64,000 nt of DNA from an uncultured Helicobacter sp. (GCF_910577135.1 NZ_CAJTLL010000002.1:120956-184955); one strand, 5' to 3'. Positions 51,646-62,105 are shown, numbered from the stretch's first letter. Notes: generated by a model from the letters alone, not told the origin. Numbers and translations are program-made.

Positions 51646-53130
51646 ATGGGTGCGATGATAGATTCCTGTAATGCAGAGGAAAACCACAAATTAGAGGCTT
51701 TTTATCAACATAAAGAACTCAATGCTTTTGGCAAAATTGCCTATATTGACACAGGGAGCTTGAAAAGCCAAAGTTTGAGTGAGCATTTCTTGTATCGGCA
51801 TATTTTAGAATATGTGAATCTCTATGAAGATTTTAAAGATATAAATTTGCTTGAGTTTTGCTCTATTGTGCTGCCTATCGGGATTGATGAATATTTTTTG
51901 AGCCTCTTTAGAGATAAGATTTTACATTATTTGCAATCTGGTGGCGTGGTGCTGTCATTTATGAGCGATTTTGAGCGCATTTTACCCCATAGCAGTGGCT
52001 ATATACAAAGTGCTATGCCTATCGTTAAGCGAGTGGTGAAGTTTGAGAAAAGCCAAAGTGCAAATATCATTTTTGAAGGTGTGAGGAAGTATGATATAAA
52101 CTACCGCATGGGCGTTAAGGGCTTTTTCAATCGTGGGTATTTTGATGTGAGTGAGCTGCCTGATAGTATCGAGTGGATATTAAGCGATAATGAGGGGCGA
52201 TGTGTGGGCTATATCGATGCAGATTCTACCAATGGCGTGATGCTCCTAACCGCAAATGCGGATTTGCTAAGCTTTGGGCTATTTGATAACACCACAGCAA
52301 GAAAAATGGGGCTTAATCTCCTCAAATGGCTTTTGCAAACCTTGCAAAAAAAGGACTACAAAGCCCTAAGGCAAAAGGCAACACAATATCCAAATAACGA
52401 TGATGTATCACGCATTCCTGTAGAATCTTATCTTAACTTTAAAGCAGATAAAAGTAAGCAAAGCCTCTCACGCCCAGAGCTTAAAAATGCCATTATCACA
52501 GGCGGAGGCTCGTTCCATCGGTATTTTTTCAGTAATAAAAATGCAAAATACGCGCATTTCTTTAGCAAACGTTGTCATTTTTTGCATTTAGATTCACTCA
52601 ATTTCAATGATTTTGATTACATCGTCCTTGCTTCAAGATTGAATGTAAAATACCTTAACCCGCATAAACAAAAATTTTTAGACTATCTGCAAAATGGAGG
52701 GCATATCATCTCTTTTGGGGAGATTATGGGGGATTATCTGCCTAATGTAATATGGAAAGATTATGAAGTGAATTTCTGGTGGTGGCTCATTGATGGGGCG
52801 AATATGCCCTTATATGCGCTTGATGTCAATGGAGAAAAAACAGAGGAGAAAACCACTCAAGGATTATTTAGCAAAATCCCTGTGAGTGTGGCGAAATGGC
52901 ATTGCCACGGGGCATTCTACCCACCTCAAAATGCCCAAAAGATTCTCATAAATGAACTTGATGAGAGCATTATCTATAAAGATACTTCATTTAAGGGAAA
53001 CTTATATATCACTTCACTTGATCCTGAATTTCACTTAGGGCAGGGCTTTATGCCTACAACAGAGCCGTTTTTTGACGCCTTTATGCAATGGGTGGAGGAA
53101 GATATTTTACGCACAAAAGGGAATCTATGA
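51646..53130 (+). CDS. Two-domain protein of unknown function in iron-uptake locus
   Basis: A 494-residue soluble protein with no signal peptide. It appears to be an internal duplication. The first half has FGKIAYIDTG.., then FCSIVLPIGIDEYFLSLFRD and LHYLQSGGVVLSFMSDFERI. The second half has FDYIVLASRLNVKYLNPHKQ and LDYLQNGGHIISFGEIMGDY, in the same order. Each half resembles a class I glutamine-amidotransferase-like (ThuA/Rossmann) fold: a strand, helix, then a Gly-Gly strand turn. No Cys-His-Glu catalytic triad is evident at the usual place. AAAAGGAG lies before the ATG. The binding-protein gene starts within its stop codon, so it is part of the uptake operon, possibly handling or releasing the iron ligand in the cytoplasm (inference). 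Confidence 0.65.
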   Translation: MGAMIDSCNAEENHKLEAFYQHKELNAFGKIAYIDTGSLKSQSLSEHFLYRHILEYVNLYEDFKDINLLEFCSIVLPIGIDEYFLSLFRDKILHYLQSGGVVLSFMSDFERILPHSSGYIQSAMPIVKRVVKFEKSQSANIIFEGVRKYDINYRMGVKGFFNRGYFDVSELPDSIEWILSDNEGRCVGYIDADSTNGVMLLTANADLLSFGLFDNTTARKMGLNLLKWLLQTLQKKDYKALRQKATQYPNNDDVSRIPVESYLNFKADKSKQSLSRPELKNAIITGGGSFHRYFFSNKNAKYAHFFSKRCHFLHLDSLNFNDFDYIVLASRLNVKYLNPHKQKFLDYLQNGGHIISFGEIMGDYLPNVIWKDYEVNFWWWLIDGANMPLYALDVNGEKTEEKTTQGLFSKIPVSVAKWHCHGAFYPPQNAQKILINELDESIIYKDTSFKGNLYITSLDPEFHLGQGFMPTTEPFFDAFMQWVEEDILRTKGNL

Positions 53131-54164
53131 AGTTTATTGCATATCTTGCTGCTTTAATGCTTTGCGCGAGTGCGTGGGCGGCATATCCCTATACACATAT
53201 AGATGACAAAGGCTATAAGACTACTATCGCTAAAAAGCCCTCACGTATTGTCATCGTTGGAGGTATGTGGCCCCTGCCCTCTGTGATTATGCTCTTAGAA
53301 CATAGTGCTAAAAGCATTGTGTATATGCCAAAGGCAAGTAAAAACGCGCTAAAAGCGTCCTTTATGCTAGAGCTTTTCCCCCAAATCGCGCATATCAAAG
53401 ATGGAGAGAATGAAAATATAGAGGAGCTATTGCTCTTAAAGCCTGATTTGTTTATCTGCCATAATGCAAACACAAAGCTATGTCAAGCGATGAAAAAAAG
53501 TGGGATTCCCACCATAGAGGTAAGTGTGAGCGCGTGGGGATATGACTCATATCAAAGCATTAAAGGTTGGCTCACGCTTCTTGCGCCTATTTTAGACAAG
53601 GAGGAGGTGGCGGGACGATTTTTAGACTATACGCAGGGGATTCAAAAGCGGCTTGATGAGGCATTACAAGGAGAAAAAAACAAGCCTAGAGCCTTAATCA
53701 TTCATCATTTTGATAATTATCAATCGTTTTCAGCGGGTGGAATCTTCGCTAACTCTTTGTTGCAAAATAGCGGAGCGGAAAATGTTTTGCAGGATAAGGG
53801 CATTGTGAAAATGACGCTTGAAGAGGCATATAGGCTTAATCCTGATATTATCTATCTTAATAATTTTAATACACTTTTGCCAAGTGATTTGCTTAATAAT
53901 CCCCTCTGGCAGCCACTTCTTGCAGTGCAGAATAAAAGGGTGTATAAATTCCCTCTTGGCTCTTATCGTCCCTTTGCTCCTAGCTTAGATTTGCCTATTG
54001 TTTTATTATGGCTCTATCAGCATAATTACCCGCAATATGCAGATAACAAGGCACTTTTAGCCCAAACGCAGCAATTTTATAAAGATATTTTTGCCATCTC
54101 GCTTACACAAAGGCAAGCAGAAGCCATATTCACGCCTAAAAAGGCTGCTGGGGAGATAAAATAG
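53127..54164 (+). CDS. Periplasmic ferric-complex binding protein (FecB/FepB-like)
   Basis: Class III substrate-binding protein of 345 residues. Signal peptide MKFIAYLAALMLCASAWA; no lipobox Cys at the cleavage site, so it is likely free in the periplasm. Family sequence includes KKPSRIVIVGG, ELLLLKPDLFICH and YRLNPDIIYLNN, giving two lobes joined by a long helix. ATG 53127 overlaps the stop of the preceding gene (ATGA). It should deliver the complex to the FecD-like permease encoded on the other side of the divergent promoter. Ends convergently with pflB. Confidence 0.9.
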   Translation: MKFIAYLAALMLCASAWAAYPYTHIDDKGYKTTIAKKPSRIVIVGGMWPLPSVIMLLEHSAKSIVYMPKASKNALKASFMLELFPQIAHIKDGENENIEELLLLKPDLFICHNANTKLCQAMKKSGIPTIEVSVSAWGYDSYQSIKGWLTLLAPILDKEEVAGRFLDYTQGIQKRLDEALQGEKNKPRALIIHHFDNYQSFSAGGIFANSLLQNSGAENVLQDKGIVKMTLEEAYRLNPDIIYLNNFNTLLPSDLLNNPLWQPLLAVQNKRVYKFPLGSYRPFAPSLDLPIVLLWLYQHNYPQYADNKALLAQTQQFYKDIFAISLTQRQAEAIFTPKKAAGEIK

Positions 54165-54184
54165 TCTCCTCATAAGTATAGAAA

Positions 54185-56602
54185 TTATGGAGATTGAAGC
54201 AAATTACTCGTATCAATCTCAAAATCAAAAAACTCGGATTCAAAATTACTATTGGCTATCTTATCATAATGCTGCACAGCAGCCTTCATATTTTTACCCT
54301 CTTGATAGAGTAAGCCCAAAGCATAACGTGCCTCAAAATTCGTAGCAGATTCTATCTTAGCAAGTTGCAACAATGCTACGGCATTCTCGTGGCGATTTGC
54401 CCCCATTGCAGCGATAGCAGCTAAAAAGCGCGTTTGAGAATCTACTTCGTGTAAATCGTCAAGCAATGAGTTATAAATCGCAAAGGCTTTTTCAAAATCA
54501 TTACTATAAATATAAGATAAGCCCAAAGCCTGCAAAATACCATTACTCGTTTGTGTCTCTGCTATAACCTTTGCTTCTAATTCTTCTTGGACAGAGTGTA
54601 AAGAGCCTGTTACAAATCCGACATAAATATAAAGCTCCCTTGCAAGCGAGGGTCCATAATAAATAGAGCGCATATCTAATTTTTTTTCCTTATATATTGC
54701 ATTCATTTGCAATGCGACATCTTTAAGATTTACACGAAATCGCTTACCTAGCTCATACATTGTATTCGCCACAACATCATTTGTATAGATTCTTTTCAAA
54801 TATTCAAACGCACCCACCACCTGCTTTTCATTCATAGCATAAATACCATAAACTGCCTGAAGTGCGTAATAGATAGGTTTGCGCTCATAGGGGGCTTGCT
54901 TTTGCAAATCACTAAGCCAATCAAGCGAATCAAGGGGTGAATCGCTTGTATAGCGAAAGAGGGAGAGCAAAAATTGATATTCAACTTTATTAGTAACGTT
55001 CATATCTGCTAAATCGCTAGAGATTGAATGACTTAAGCGCGTGGTATCTCTATAAGTAAGCTCTGCACACATAAGTGCAAAAATCCCCGCGATAAGATTA
55101 TTTGAATCCAAATGATAAGCACGAATAAAATGCAAATATGCATTGTCAAAATCACTCATTTGTGCATAGAGCAGCCCCACATTATAATGCAAAACAGAGT
55201 GATTAGGATAGGTTTTGAGCGAAGATTCCATAGATTTGAGGCTTTGACGTATATCTTGCCGTAGCGCTAACGTGCGTAAATCTTGAGCAATTGAGCGATT
55301 AATCTGTGAGACTTTCTGCCCCTCTTGCAATGTGCTTTTAGCATTTTGAATATTATTTGCGTGAGCATTAAGATTTCCATCATCTATAATATCAAGTGCC
55401 TTTTGTGCATCAAAAACCAAAAAGGGCGCATAATAAAACAAAATCTTATAACCTAGGATTTTATTATGCTCAAAGCGACGATTCCAAAAATTCTCTTGAG
55501 CGAGATTAATATCAAACAAATCATCGCGTAACTTTACCTTAATAGGATAGACATCAAACACCTTTGCGTCTTCCTCTTTTGCATTTAATCTATCCAAAAT
55601 GAGTGCGCTCTCTTTGTAATTATTGTTTTTGAGTTCAATAAGCTGCAATGCCATTAACGCCTGTGGATCGCCTGCGTGTGAGGCAAGATACTCATAGAGA
55701 TATTGCCGCGCTTGAGTGTATTCCCCAAGTCGCGCGTGTAAAAGTGCAATAGCAAAATTATCATCTTTATTCGCCACTTGCTTGAGTTGAGCAAGGGCAT
55801 TATACTCATCACCAAAAATCAAAAATACCTCTGCAGCCATCTTTTTACTCTCATTTACATAACTTTTGCTGCTTGGGTTCAAAAAGGGTGAGAGGGATTC
55901 AAAATAGAATCCTTTGTAATATTCCAATAAGCCATACAAATAGGAGTAAAGGGGTTGATTAGCCACATAGAACAAATAGCTTGAGCTAATGCCTAAATAA
56001 TATTCATACAAATTCATATTACCAAGCATATATGCGCTATATGCCGCATTAAAGGCGCTCACGCTAATGTCTTCTCCCACGTGAATAGCCCCATCAAATG
56101 AACGAATAGCCTGCTGATAATCCCCCTCTTTAAGCTTAATCACACCTAGGTTATAATATGCAATAGATTGTGAATACACAGCAATATTTTCAAACAAATG
56201 CAATGCCTCTAGCTTATCACCCTGCTCATAGAGAATATTTGCCTTTTTAATCATATTGCCTAGTTCCGCTCCATCGACTTCGGGACGCTTTTGCTCACTA
56301 AGGATAGGTGCTGGCTGAATAATCTTGCGTGAGATATTCTCTACATCTTGGGCTTTCTTAGGTGAACTTACGAGTATCAAAACGATGAGTAAAATAAGAA
56401 AAATAACTACCAACGCCCCAATAGCAATAAGCCCAAACAGCATTATTTTATTATTTTTTATCTCATCAATAAATGGCTGAAATTTCGTGTTTAAGTTTGT
56501 AAGTAAGCCTGTAGCTTTTGCTTGGGCTGGGTCATTGGCATTAGAATCTGGGGCATTATTGTTTTCTGTCCCATCATCAAGATTGATTACTTCATCTGCC
56601 AT
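54185..56602 (-). CDS. pflB: TPR membrane protein PflB, flagellar motor disk component
   Basis: An 805-residue protein with one membrane helix at about 53-79, a short acidic cytoplasmic N-terminus (MADEVINLDDGTENNN) and a long periplasmic part of tetratricopeptide repeats (for example AYYNLGVIKLKEGDYQQAIR, VLHYNVGLLYAQMSDFDNAY, EARYALGLLYQEGKNMKAAV). In Campylobacter and Helicobacter, PflB builds the periplasmic scaffold that widens the stator ring; mutants have paralysed flagella. The assignment rests on length, topology and position directly beside serS, as Cj0390/Cj0389 and HP1479/HP1480. It starts 9 bases after serS. Confidence 0.85.
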   Translation of the reverse strand: MADEVINLDDGTENNNAPDSNANDPAQAKATGLLTNLNTKFQPFIDEIKNNKIMLFGLIAIGALVVIFLILLIVLILVSSPKKAQDVENISRKIIQPAPILSEQKRPEVDGAELGNMIKKANILYEQGDKLEALHLFENIAVYSQSIAYYNLGVIKLKEGDYQQAIRSFDGAIHVGEDISVSAFNAAYSAYMLGNMNLYEYYLGISSSYLFYVANQPLYSYLYGLLEYYKGFYFESLSPFLNPSSKSYVNESKKMAAEVFLIFGDEYNALAQLKQVANKDDNFAIALLHARLGEYTQARQYLYEYLASHAGDPQALMALQLIELKNNNYKESALILDRLNAKEEDAKVFDVYPIKVKLRDDLFDINLAQENFWNRRFEHNKILGYKILFYYAPFLVFDAQKALDIIDDGNLNAHANNIQNAKSTLQEGQKVSQINRSIAQDLRTLALRQDIRQSLKSMESSLKTYPNHSVLHYNVGLLYAQMSDFDNAYLHFIRAYHLDSNNLIAGIFALMCAELTYRDTTRLSHSISSDLADMNVTNKVEYQFLLSLFRYTSDSPLDSLDWLSDLQKQAPYERKPIYYALQAVYGIYAMNEKQVVGAFEYLKRIYTNDVVANTMYELGKRFRVNLKDVALQMNAIYKEKKLDMRSIYYGPSLARELYIYVGFVTGSLHSVQEELEAKVIAETQTSNGILQALGLSYIYSNDFEKAFAIYNSLLDDLHEVDSQTRFLAAIAAMGANRHENAVALLQLAKIESATNFEARYALGLLYQEGKNMKAAVQHYDKIANSNFESEFFDFEIDTSNLLQSP

Positions 56603-56611
56603 AACATACCC

Positions 56612-57880
56612 CTAGAGATACTTTTGCAACACTTCAGGGATAGCAATACTCCCATCAGCTTGTTGATAATTTTCCATAATCGCAATGAGAGTGCGCCCAA
56701 CGGCTAAAGATGAGCCATTAAGCGTATGTGCGAGGGCATTTTTACCATTTTCTTTATAGCGAATCTTTGCCCTCCTTGCTTGAAAATCCCGCGTATTTGA
56801 AATAGAGCTAATCTCGCGATAGCAATTTTGCCCGGGTAGCCACACTTCAATATCAATCGTATTACTCGCGCTAAAACCCAAATCCCCGCCACAAAGCTGT
56901 ACTAAGCGATAAGGGAGATGAAGCGCACTTAAAATCCCACCTGCTGTTTGCACCATTTTTTCCTGCATTGCTTCACTTTGGCTAGGGTGCGTGATAGCTA
57001 CAAGCTCTACCTTATCAAATTGATGCTGCCTTATCATACCCCTTGTGTCACGTCCCGCGCTTCCCGCCTCTTTGCGAAAGCAGGGCGTATGCGCAGTAAG
57101 CATAATAGGGAGATTCTCACTTGGGATAATGCTATCTTGGTAGAGATTGGCAAGCGTGATTTCCGCTGTGGAGATGAGATACAAATCATTTTCACTCTCC
57201 TCATCGTCAAATTGAGAATCCACCTTAAACATATCGTTTTCAAACTTAGGCAACTGCCCTGTGCCAAAGAGTGCTCGGGCATTGACAATCACAGGCGTTA
57301 CCACAGATTCAAATCCGGCTTTTTCATTATAGTCTAGCATAAAATTAATCAACGCTCGATTGAGCCTAGCTCCCATACCTCGCAGCACGGAAAAGCGGCT
57401 TTTAGCAAGTTTCACACCAGATTCAAAATCTATCCAACCATTCGCCACGCCTAGCTCCCAATGCTCTTTAGGAGTAAAGTCAAAGCTCTTAGGAGTAAGA
57501 ATGCGTCTTAACTCTACATTATCATTTTCATCTTCTCCCATAGGAGTGGCACTATCAGGCAAATTAGGGATAGTGTAGAGAAAATCTTGCAGTTTTGCCT
57601 CTATGGCGTTAAGCGTGGATTCTCTTTCGCTGATGGCAATTTTATTACTATCAAGGGCTGCTTTTAGCTCACTTACATCTTTTTGCTCTCTTTTATATGT
57701 GCCAAAGAGTTTGGAGGTTTTATTTTGAAAGGCTTGGAGATTCTCAAGCTCTTGTTTGCAGGTTTTATACTCAATAGTAATATTTTTTAGCTCATTGAGC
57801 AATTCTTTGCTTACTTTTTTAATACTAAGCTTTTGACTAATTACTTCAAAATCATTCACCAACGCCTTTGTATCAATCAT
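56612..57880 (-). CDS. serS: Seryl-tRNA synthetase
   Basis: Class II synthetase charging tRNA-Ser. The N-terminal antiparallel coiled coil (about 25-105) binds the tRNA long arm. Motif 2 is [21 protein letters not shown] with the expected FDKVELV after it, and motif 3 is [20 protein letters not shown]. Length 422 is normal. pflB follows. An upstream gap of about 150 bases lies before the BI-1 gene end. Confidence 0.96.
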   Translation of the reverse strand: MIDTKALVNDFEVISQKLSIKKVSKELLNELKNITIEYKTCKQELENLQAFQNKTSKLFGTYKREQKDVSELKAALDSNKIAISERESTLNAIEAKLQDFLYTIPNLPDSATPMGEDENDNVELRRILTPKSFDFTPKEHWELGVANGWIDFESGVKLAKSRFSVLRGMGARLNRALINFMLDYNEKAGFESVVTPVIVNARALFGTGQLPKFENDMFKVDSQFDDEESENDLYLISTAEITLANLYQDSIIPSENLPIMLTAHTPCFRKEAGSAGRDTRGMIRQHQFDKVELVAITHPSQSEAMQEKMVQTAGGILSALHLPYRLVQLCGGDLGFSASNTIDIEVWLPGQNCYREISSISNTRDFQARRAKIRYKENGKNALAHTLNGSSLAVGRTLIAIMENYQQADGSIAIPEVLQKYL

Positions 57881-58040
57881 AGCTTTCCTTCGCTTACAAA
57901 TTCATCACTTTTAATCTATCACATATGGTAGTCAAAAAGCATTTTTTATTCCCAAAGGGATATATAAAGCACCTTATATAATAAAGTAAGTATTATCGAG
58001 AGTTTATAGCTAAGCTTAAGAAAAAGAAGAGAGGAAGCGC

Positions 58041-58066
58041 TATACTGGGAGAATTCTCCCAGTATA
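58041..58066. terminator. Perfect 26-base palindrome after the BI-1 family gene
   Basis: TATACTGGGAGAA and its exact inverse TTCTCCCAGTATA meet without a loop, starting right after the stop codon (58070-58068) of the minus-strand gene. It can form a hairpin in RNA and may end transcription, although no T run follows. As DNA, a loopless palindrome could also be a protein-binding site. Confidence 0.5.
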
Positions 58067-58067
58067 T

Positions 58068-58760
58068 TTAATCTCTATTGGTAAGACCAATGAGTGAAAG
58101 TAAAGATACAAAAATATTATAGAAATCAAGATACAAGCTGATAGCCGCATCAACAGGGCTTGTGTATAAACCACGGATAATATTTTGTGTATCATAAGCA
58201 ACATATACGCTAAAGAGTATCGCTGCCGCGCTTGAGATAAGCACTTGAAACATAGAGCTGCCAAGGAAAATATTAACGATTGAGCAAACGGCAACAACGA
58301 TTAATGCAATAAAAAGCATTTTACCCATATTAGCCAAATCTTTGCGTGTTTTGATACCAAAAATGCTCATCACACCAAATATGATAGTACTCATCGCAAA
58401 TGCCATAGCCACCGCACCTGCGCCTGCCTTGAGTGCTACCATAGCTACAAGAGGCGTAATAGCCAAACCTGTAAGTGTTGTAAAGATAAAGAGCATAGCG
58501 ATGTTTAAGCCCGGTTTAGAGCGAGAAAACATCAAGCCAAAGAGAGCTGCGATTTCAGCGATGAAAATAACCATACGATTTTCAAACACCATTTGAAGAT
58601 TCATAAAACCTACCATCGCCCCAATAAACGCAAAAAACAAACTTGCAGCAAAAAAGATGTAAGTTGTTTTCACAAACCTTACCAATGCACTATCATGAGC
58701 GGCAACACTCTCTGCTGAAGCGTGTGTATTGCTCATATAATTTCTGTCATAAAGTCCCAT
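58068..58760 (-). CDS. BAX inhibitor-1 / YccA family membrane protein
   Basis: A membrane protein of about 230 residues with seven hydrophobic helices (for example TYIFFAASLFFAFIGAMVGF, MVIFIAEIAALFGLMF, MLFIALIVVAVCSIVNIFL). Family members may leak calcium or interact with FtsH; function in Helicobacter is not known. H. pylori HP0920 is the same type. Two ATGs lie side by side; the second (58760) has the better distance to AAAGGAG and gives MGLYDRNYMSN. It is a single gene between serS and metF with its own spacing on both sides. Confidence 0.88.
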   Translation of the reverse strand: MGLYDRNYMSNTHASAESVAAHDSALVRFVKTTYIFFAASLFFAFIGAMVGFMNLQMVFENRMVIFIAEIAALFGLMFSRSKPGLNIAMLFIFTTLTGLAITPLVAMVALKAGAGAVAMAFAMSTIIFGVMSIFGIKTRKDLANMGKMLFIALIVVAVCSIVNIFLGSSMFQVLISSAAAILFSVYVAYDTQNIIRGLYTSPVDAAISLYLDFYNIFVSLLSLIGLTNRD

Positions 58761-58860
58761 CATTTCTCCTTTTGTTAAAAATGAATGGCGCATTATGCCA
58801 CATTTTTGCTAATAGCCTAAAAGATAAATGACAAACTTCTAAATTGCCTTGTTTTATACC

Positions 58861-59766
58861 TCAACCTCGCACAAACGCCTTAAACAAACTCGGTTTAGCA
58901 CTCATAAAGTGGAATTTATTATGTAGAGTTTTTAGTGCATTAAAGAGATTTAAAGAAATGTCTAAGCCTACCTTTTTCTCCTCCTCTACACCCACATTAT
59001 GCGCCTTTTCAAGCTTTTGCACCCATTCATTAGGAATATACACCCCGGGCAATTTATCACGCAAAAAAATTGCCCCCTTGTAGCTCATCACCGGAAAAAA
59101 TCCAAGTATGAGCGCACAAGCAGTGCCTTGCTGTGCGTTATACCTTTCTAAATGTGTGAGCAGAAACTCCGCTGCCTCTAGTGAATATACCGGTTGGGTA
59201 AAAAGCGCATAAACTTGAGAAGCGCTTAGCTTTTTATGAATCTTATTAATAAGACTTTGAGGATTATTTGCATAGGCGTTGATGACTTGAAAATTATAGA
59301 TTCTATCTACGCTCTCTTTGAGCATTTTGCCATTTATCGCTTTACCTGCATTTAGCCCATCGATGATAGAGCCAAGCTTCAAGGCATTATCCTCAAATAC
59401 CCCCTTTGCCTCCGCACAATCCCCAAGCTTAATATTATCGCCCGTGAGTGTTAGAAAGGTGCGCAAACCAAATTCATTAGCGGCTAAAAGATCGCCGCAA
59501 AGGGCAATAGAGTTCCTATCACGCATAGCAAGCGTGCAGATGACTACCTTATTAAATTTTTGCTGTAATTTGATAGAGCTTAGAATCGATGACGGCTTCA
59601 ATCGCGCTAGAGGCGAATCTGTGCAAACAAAGGCATCAACACCTTGCGTGTCTTGCAGCTGCTCTATAAGCTGCGTGCCAAGCCTAGCACTTAGACTTGG
59701 CGAGATTTCTAAGCTTAAAAAAGACTGCCTAGATTGAATCTTTTCTATCACAGATTCTACATTCAT
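58861..59766 (-). CDS. metF: Methylenetetrahydrofolate reductase family protein
   Basis: A flavoprotein-type TIM barrel that supplies 5-methyl-tetrahydrofolate for methionine synthesis. Length 301. Visible segments: FLSLEISPS at the start, FVCTDSPLARLKPSS, FLTLTGDNIKLGD (the folate/FAD region) and FTQPVYSLEAAEFLLTHL (barrel strand with the conserved Gln-Pro). It diverges from the E. coli enzyme in the N-terminal third but the pairing with metE 32 bases upstream supports the name. Confidence 0.85.
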   Translation of the reverse strand: MNVESVIEKIQSRQSFLSLEISPSLSARLGTQLIEQLQDTQGVDAFVCTDSPLARLKPSSILSSIKLQQKFNKVVICTLAMRDRNSIALCGDLLAANEFGLRTFLTLTGDNIKLGDCAEAKGVFEDNALKLGSIIDGLNAGKAINGKMLKESVDRIYNFQVINAYANNPQSLINKIHKKLSASQVYALFTQPVYSLEAAEFLLTHLERYNAQQGTACALILGFFPVMSYKGAIFLRDKLPGVYIPNEWVQKLEKAHNVGVEEEKKVGLDISLNLFNALKTLHNKFHFMSAKPSLFKAFVRG

Positions 59767-59798
59767 CTCTGCCCCTTGCTGTGTTTCAAAAGCGGATT

Positions 59799-62057
59799 CT
59801 ACAAGCTAGAGCGCACTTTTTTCACGGCTTCAACGATATTAGCTAAGCTAGGCTTAACTTCCTCCCATTTTCTTGTCTTAAGCCCGCAATCGGGATTTAC
59901 CCATAATTGCTCTTTAGGTAGCACTTCAAGCAAGGCTTTGATTTGCGCCTCTAGCTCTACGACACTTGGGATTCTAGGGCTGTGTATATCATATACGCCC
60001 GGTCCTACTTCGTGTGTATAGCCCACCTCTTTAAAGATTCTAAGGAGTTTATTGCCACTTCGCGCTGTCTCAATACTTATCACATCAGCATCAAGGGCTT
60101 CAATGGTTTTAATAATATCATTAAAATCGCTATAACACATATGCGTGTGAATCTGCGTTTCTGCCGCTGCTATGGCAGTAGAGGTTTTAAAACACTCTAG
60201 CGCCCAATCCTCGTATGCTTTGATATTTTCCCCTCTCAAAGGATAGCCTTCTTTAAACGCCGCCTCATCAACTTGTATGATTTTAATCCCTGCTTTTTGC
60301 AAATCATCAATCTCATCAGCGATACAAAGCGCGATTTGCTCACATACTTCACTTCGTGGCAGATCATCGCGCACAAAACTCCAGTTAAGAATCGTAACAG
60401 GACCTGTGAGCATACCCTTCATTACCTTGCTTGTGAGGCTTTGAGCAAAGCTTATCCAATCAATTGTCATAGGTTTAGGACGATGAATATCCCCAAAAAT
60501 GATAGGTGGCTTCACGCAGCGGCTTCCATAGCTTTGCACCCACGCATTAGCACTAAATGTAAAGCCATCTAGCTGCTCACCAAAGTATTCCACCATATCA
60601 TTGCGCTCTGGCTCTCCGTGCACAAGTACATCAATGCCTATCTCCTCTTGGAATTTCACACAATCCTTGATATAAGTTTTTATGCCCTCCTCATATTGTG
60701 CCTTAGTGATTTCACCTTTTTTATATCCTTGACGCAATGTGCGAATCTCACTTGTTTGAGGGAATGAGCCAATAGTCGTAGTAGGCAAAATAGGGAAGTT
60801 AAAATGCGCTTTTTGAATCTTAATGCGCTCTGCAAAAGATTCTTTGCGTTGCTTTTGTGTGTAGTTTTTTACACGTTGACGGATAGCCGCGTTATTAGTT
60901 TTAGTAGAATTTTTACGCAAGAGATTAATGCGCTTATTTTCTTGCAAAAATGCCTCCTCATTCCCGCCCTTAAAGGCATTCTCTAAAACGCAGATTTCTT
61001 GTATTTTCTCACACGCAAAGCTAAGCCAAGAGAGAATCTCTGCCTCTATCTTATCCTCGCCCTCTTTGCTAAAAGGCACATGTAAGAGTGAGCAAGACGC
61101 ACTCACCACGATACGCTCCTTAGGGACAATGCGGCTTATAGAATCTAAAAGGGCAAGTTTAGATTCTAAATCTGCCACCCAAATATTGCGCCCATCAATC
61201 ACCCCCGCATACAGCACCTTATCGCTTTTAGCAATAGATTCTAAACTCTCTATATTCTTTGCTCCTGCGATAAAGTCAAGCCCTATGCCATAGATATTGG
61301 TTTTTAGCAGAATCTCAGTTAGCTCGTTGCTATGCTCAAAAAATGTGCTTACAACCGCCTTAATGCCCTTTTGCGTGATGTTATTATACATACACTCAAT
61401 CGCACTTCCCCCTTGAGAACACTCCAAGCCAAAGATACCCGCATTAAAGCCTTTAACAAAAATAGGCTCACTAAATTCCACCAAAACTTGTGAATCAAGC
61501 GTGGCAATTTGCTCAATTAAGTCAAAATACGCGCTTTTTAGCTTTTTAAATACCGCTTGTGGCTCGCCCTTGATAATCTTACTCAAAGCAAAAAATGTGA
61601 AAACGCCAATGAGCTGAATCTTTGGATTATAGCCCAACGCCTTTGCTTCTTTGTATTGCGCGATAATGCTAGTCGCATCGGCTTTATACTCATCATCAAT
61701 GCTAAGCTCTGGCACAACATAATGATAGTTTGTGTTAAACCATTTTGTCATTTCACAAGCCACGCCATCTTTATGTCCTCGCGCCATCGCAAAATACCCC
61801 TCTAAACCGCTTAAGTGCTTAAATCTCGCTGGTTTGCACCCAAGCGCATAGGCTAAATCCAATACATTATCATAAAAGCTAAAATCATTTACACACACAT
61901 AATCAAGCCCTTTTTGCAGCTCCCAATGCTTAGCACGGAGTGTTTTTGCTACTGAATCTAATTCCTGCTGACTACACTTCCCGCCCCAAAAGCTCTCCAA
62001 CGCCTTTTTTAACTCTCTATTTTTCCCAATACGTGGGAATCCTAAAATGCTACTCAT
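59799..62057 (-). CDS. metE: Cobalamin-independent methionine synthase
   Basis: Transfers the methyl of 5-methyl-tetrahydropteroyltri-glutamate to homocysteine. Two barrel halves are present: the N-terminal one starts MSSILGFPRIGKNRELKKAL; the catalytic C-terminal one has FPILPTTTIGSFPQTSEIR and the zinc ligands in IHTHMCYSDFND (His, Cys), a Glu in SIETARSG and the Cys of WVNPDCGLKTRKWEE. Length about 752. ATG 62057 follows AAAAAGGAG; an upstream in-frame start at 62093 lies in AT-rich leader sequence. Operon metE-metF. A 21-base direct repeat upstream may be regulatory. Confidence 0.95.
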   Translation of the reverse strand: MSSILGFPRIGKNRELKKALESFWGGKCSQQELDSVAKTLRAKHWELQKGLDYVCVNDFSFYDNVLDLAYALGCKPARFKHLSGLEGYFAMARGHKDGVACEMTKWFNTNYHYVVPELSIDDEYKADATSIIAQYKEAKALGYNPKIQLIGVFTFFALSKIIKGEPQAVFKKLKSAYFDLIEQIATLDSQVLVEFSEPIFVKGFNAGIFGLECSQGGSAIECMYNNITQKGIKAVVSTFFEHSNELTEILLKTNIYGIGLDFIAGAKNIESLESIAKSDKVLYAGVIDGRNIWVADLESKLALLDSISRIVPKERIVVSASCSLLHVPFSKEGEDKIEAEILSWLSFACEKIQEICVLENAFKGGNEEAFLQENKRINLLRKNSTKTNNAAIRQRVKNYTQKQRKESFAERIKIQKAHFNFPILPTTTIGSFPQTSEIRTLRQGYKKGEITKAQYEEGIKTYIKDCVKFQEEIGIDVLVHGEPERNDMVEYFGEQLDGFTFSANAWVQSYGSRCVKPPIIFGDIHRPKPMTIDWISFAQSLTSKVMKGMLTGPVTILNWSFVRDDLPRSEVCEQIALCIADEIDDLQKAGIKIIQVDEAAFKEGYPLRGENIKAYEDWALECFKTSTAIAAAETQIHTHMCYSDFNDIIKTIEALDADVISIETARSGNKLLRIFKEVGYTHEVGPGVYDIHSPRIPSVVELEAQIKALLEVLPKEQLWVNPDCGLKTRKWEEVKPSLANIVEAVKKVRSSL

Positions 62058-62105
62058 ATAACTCCTTTTTGAATTTTTTTGTATTTTTACCAAAAATTTA
62101 TAAAT

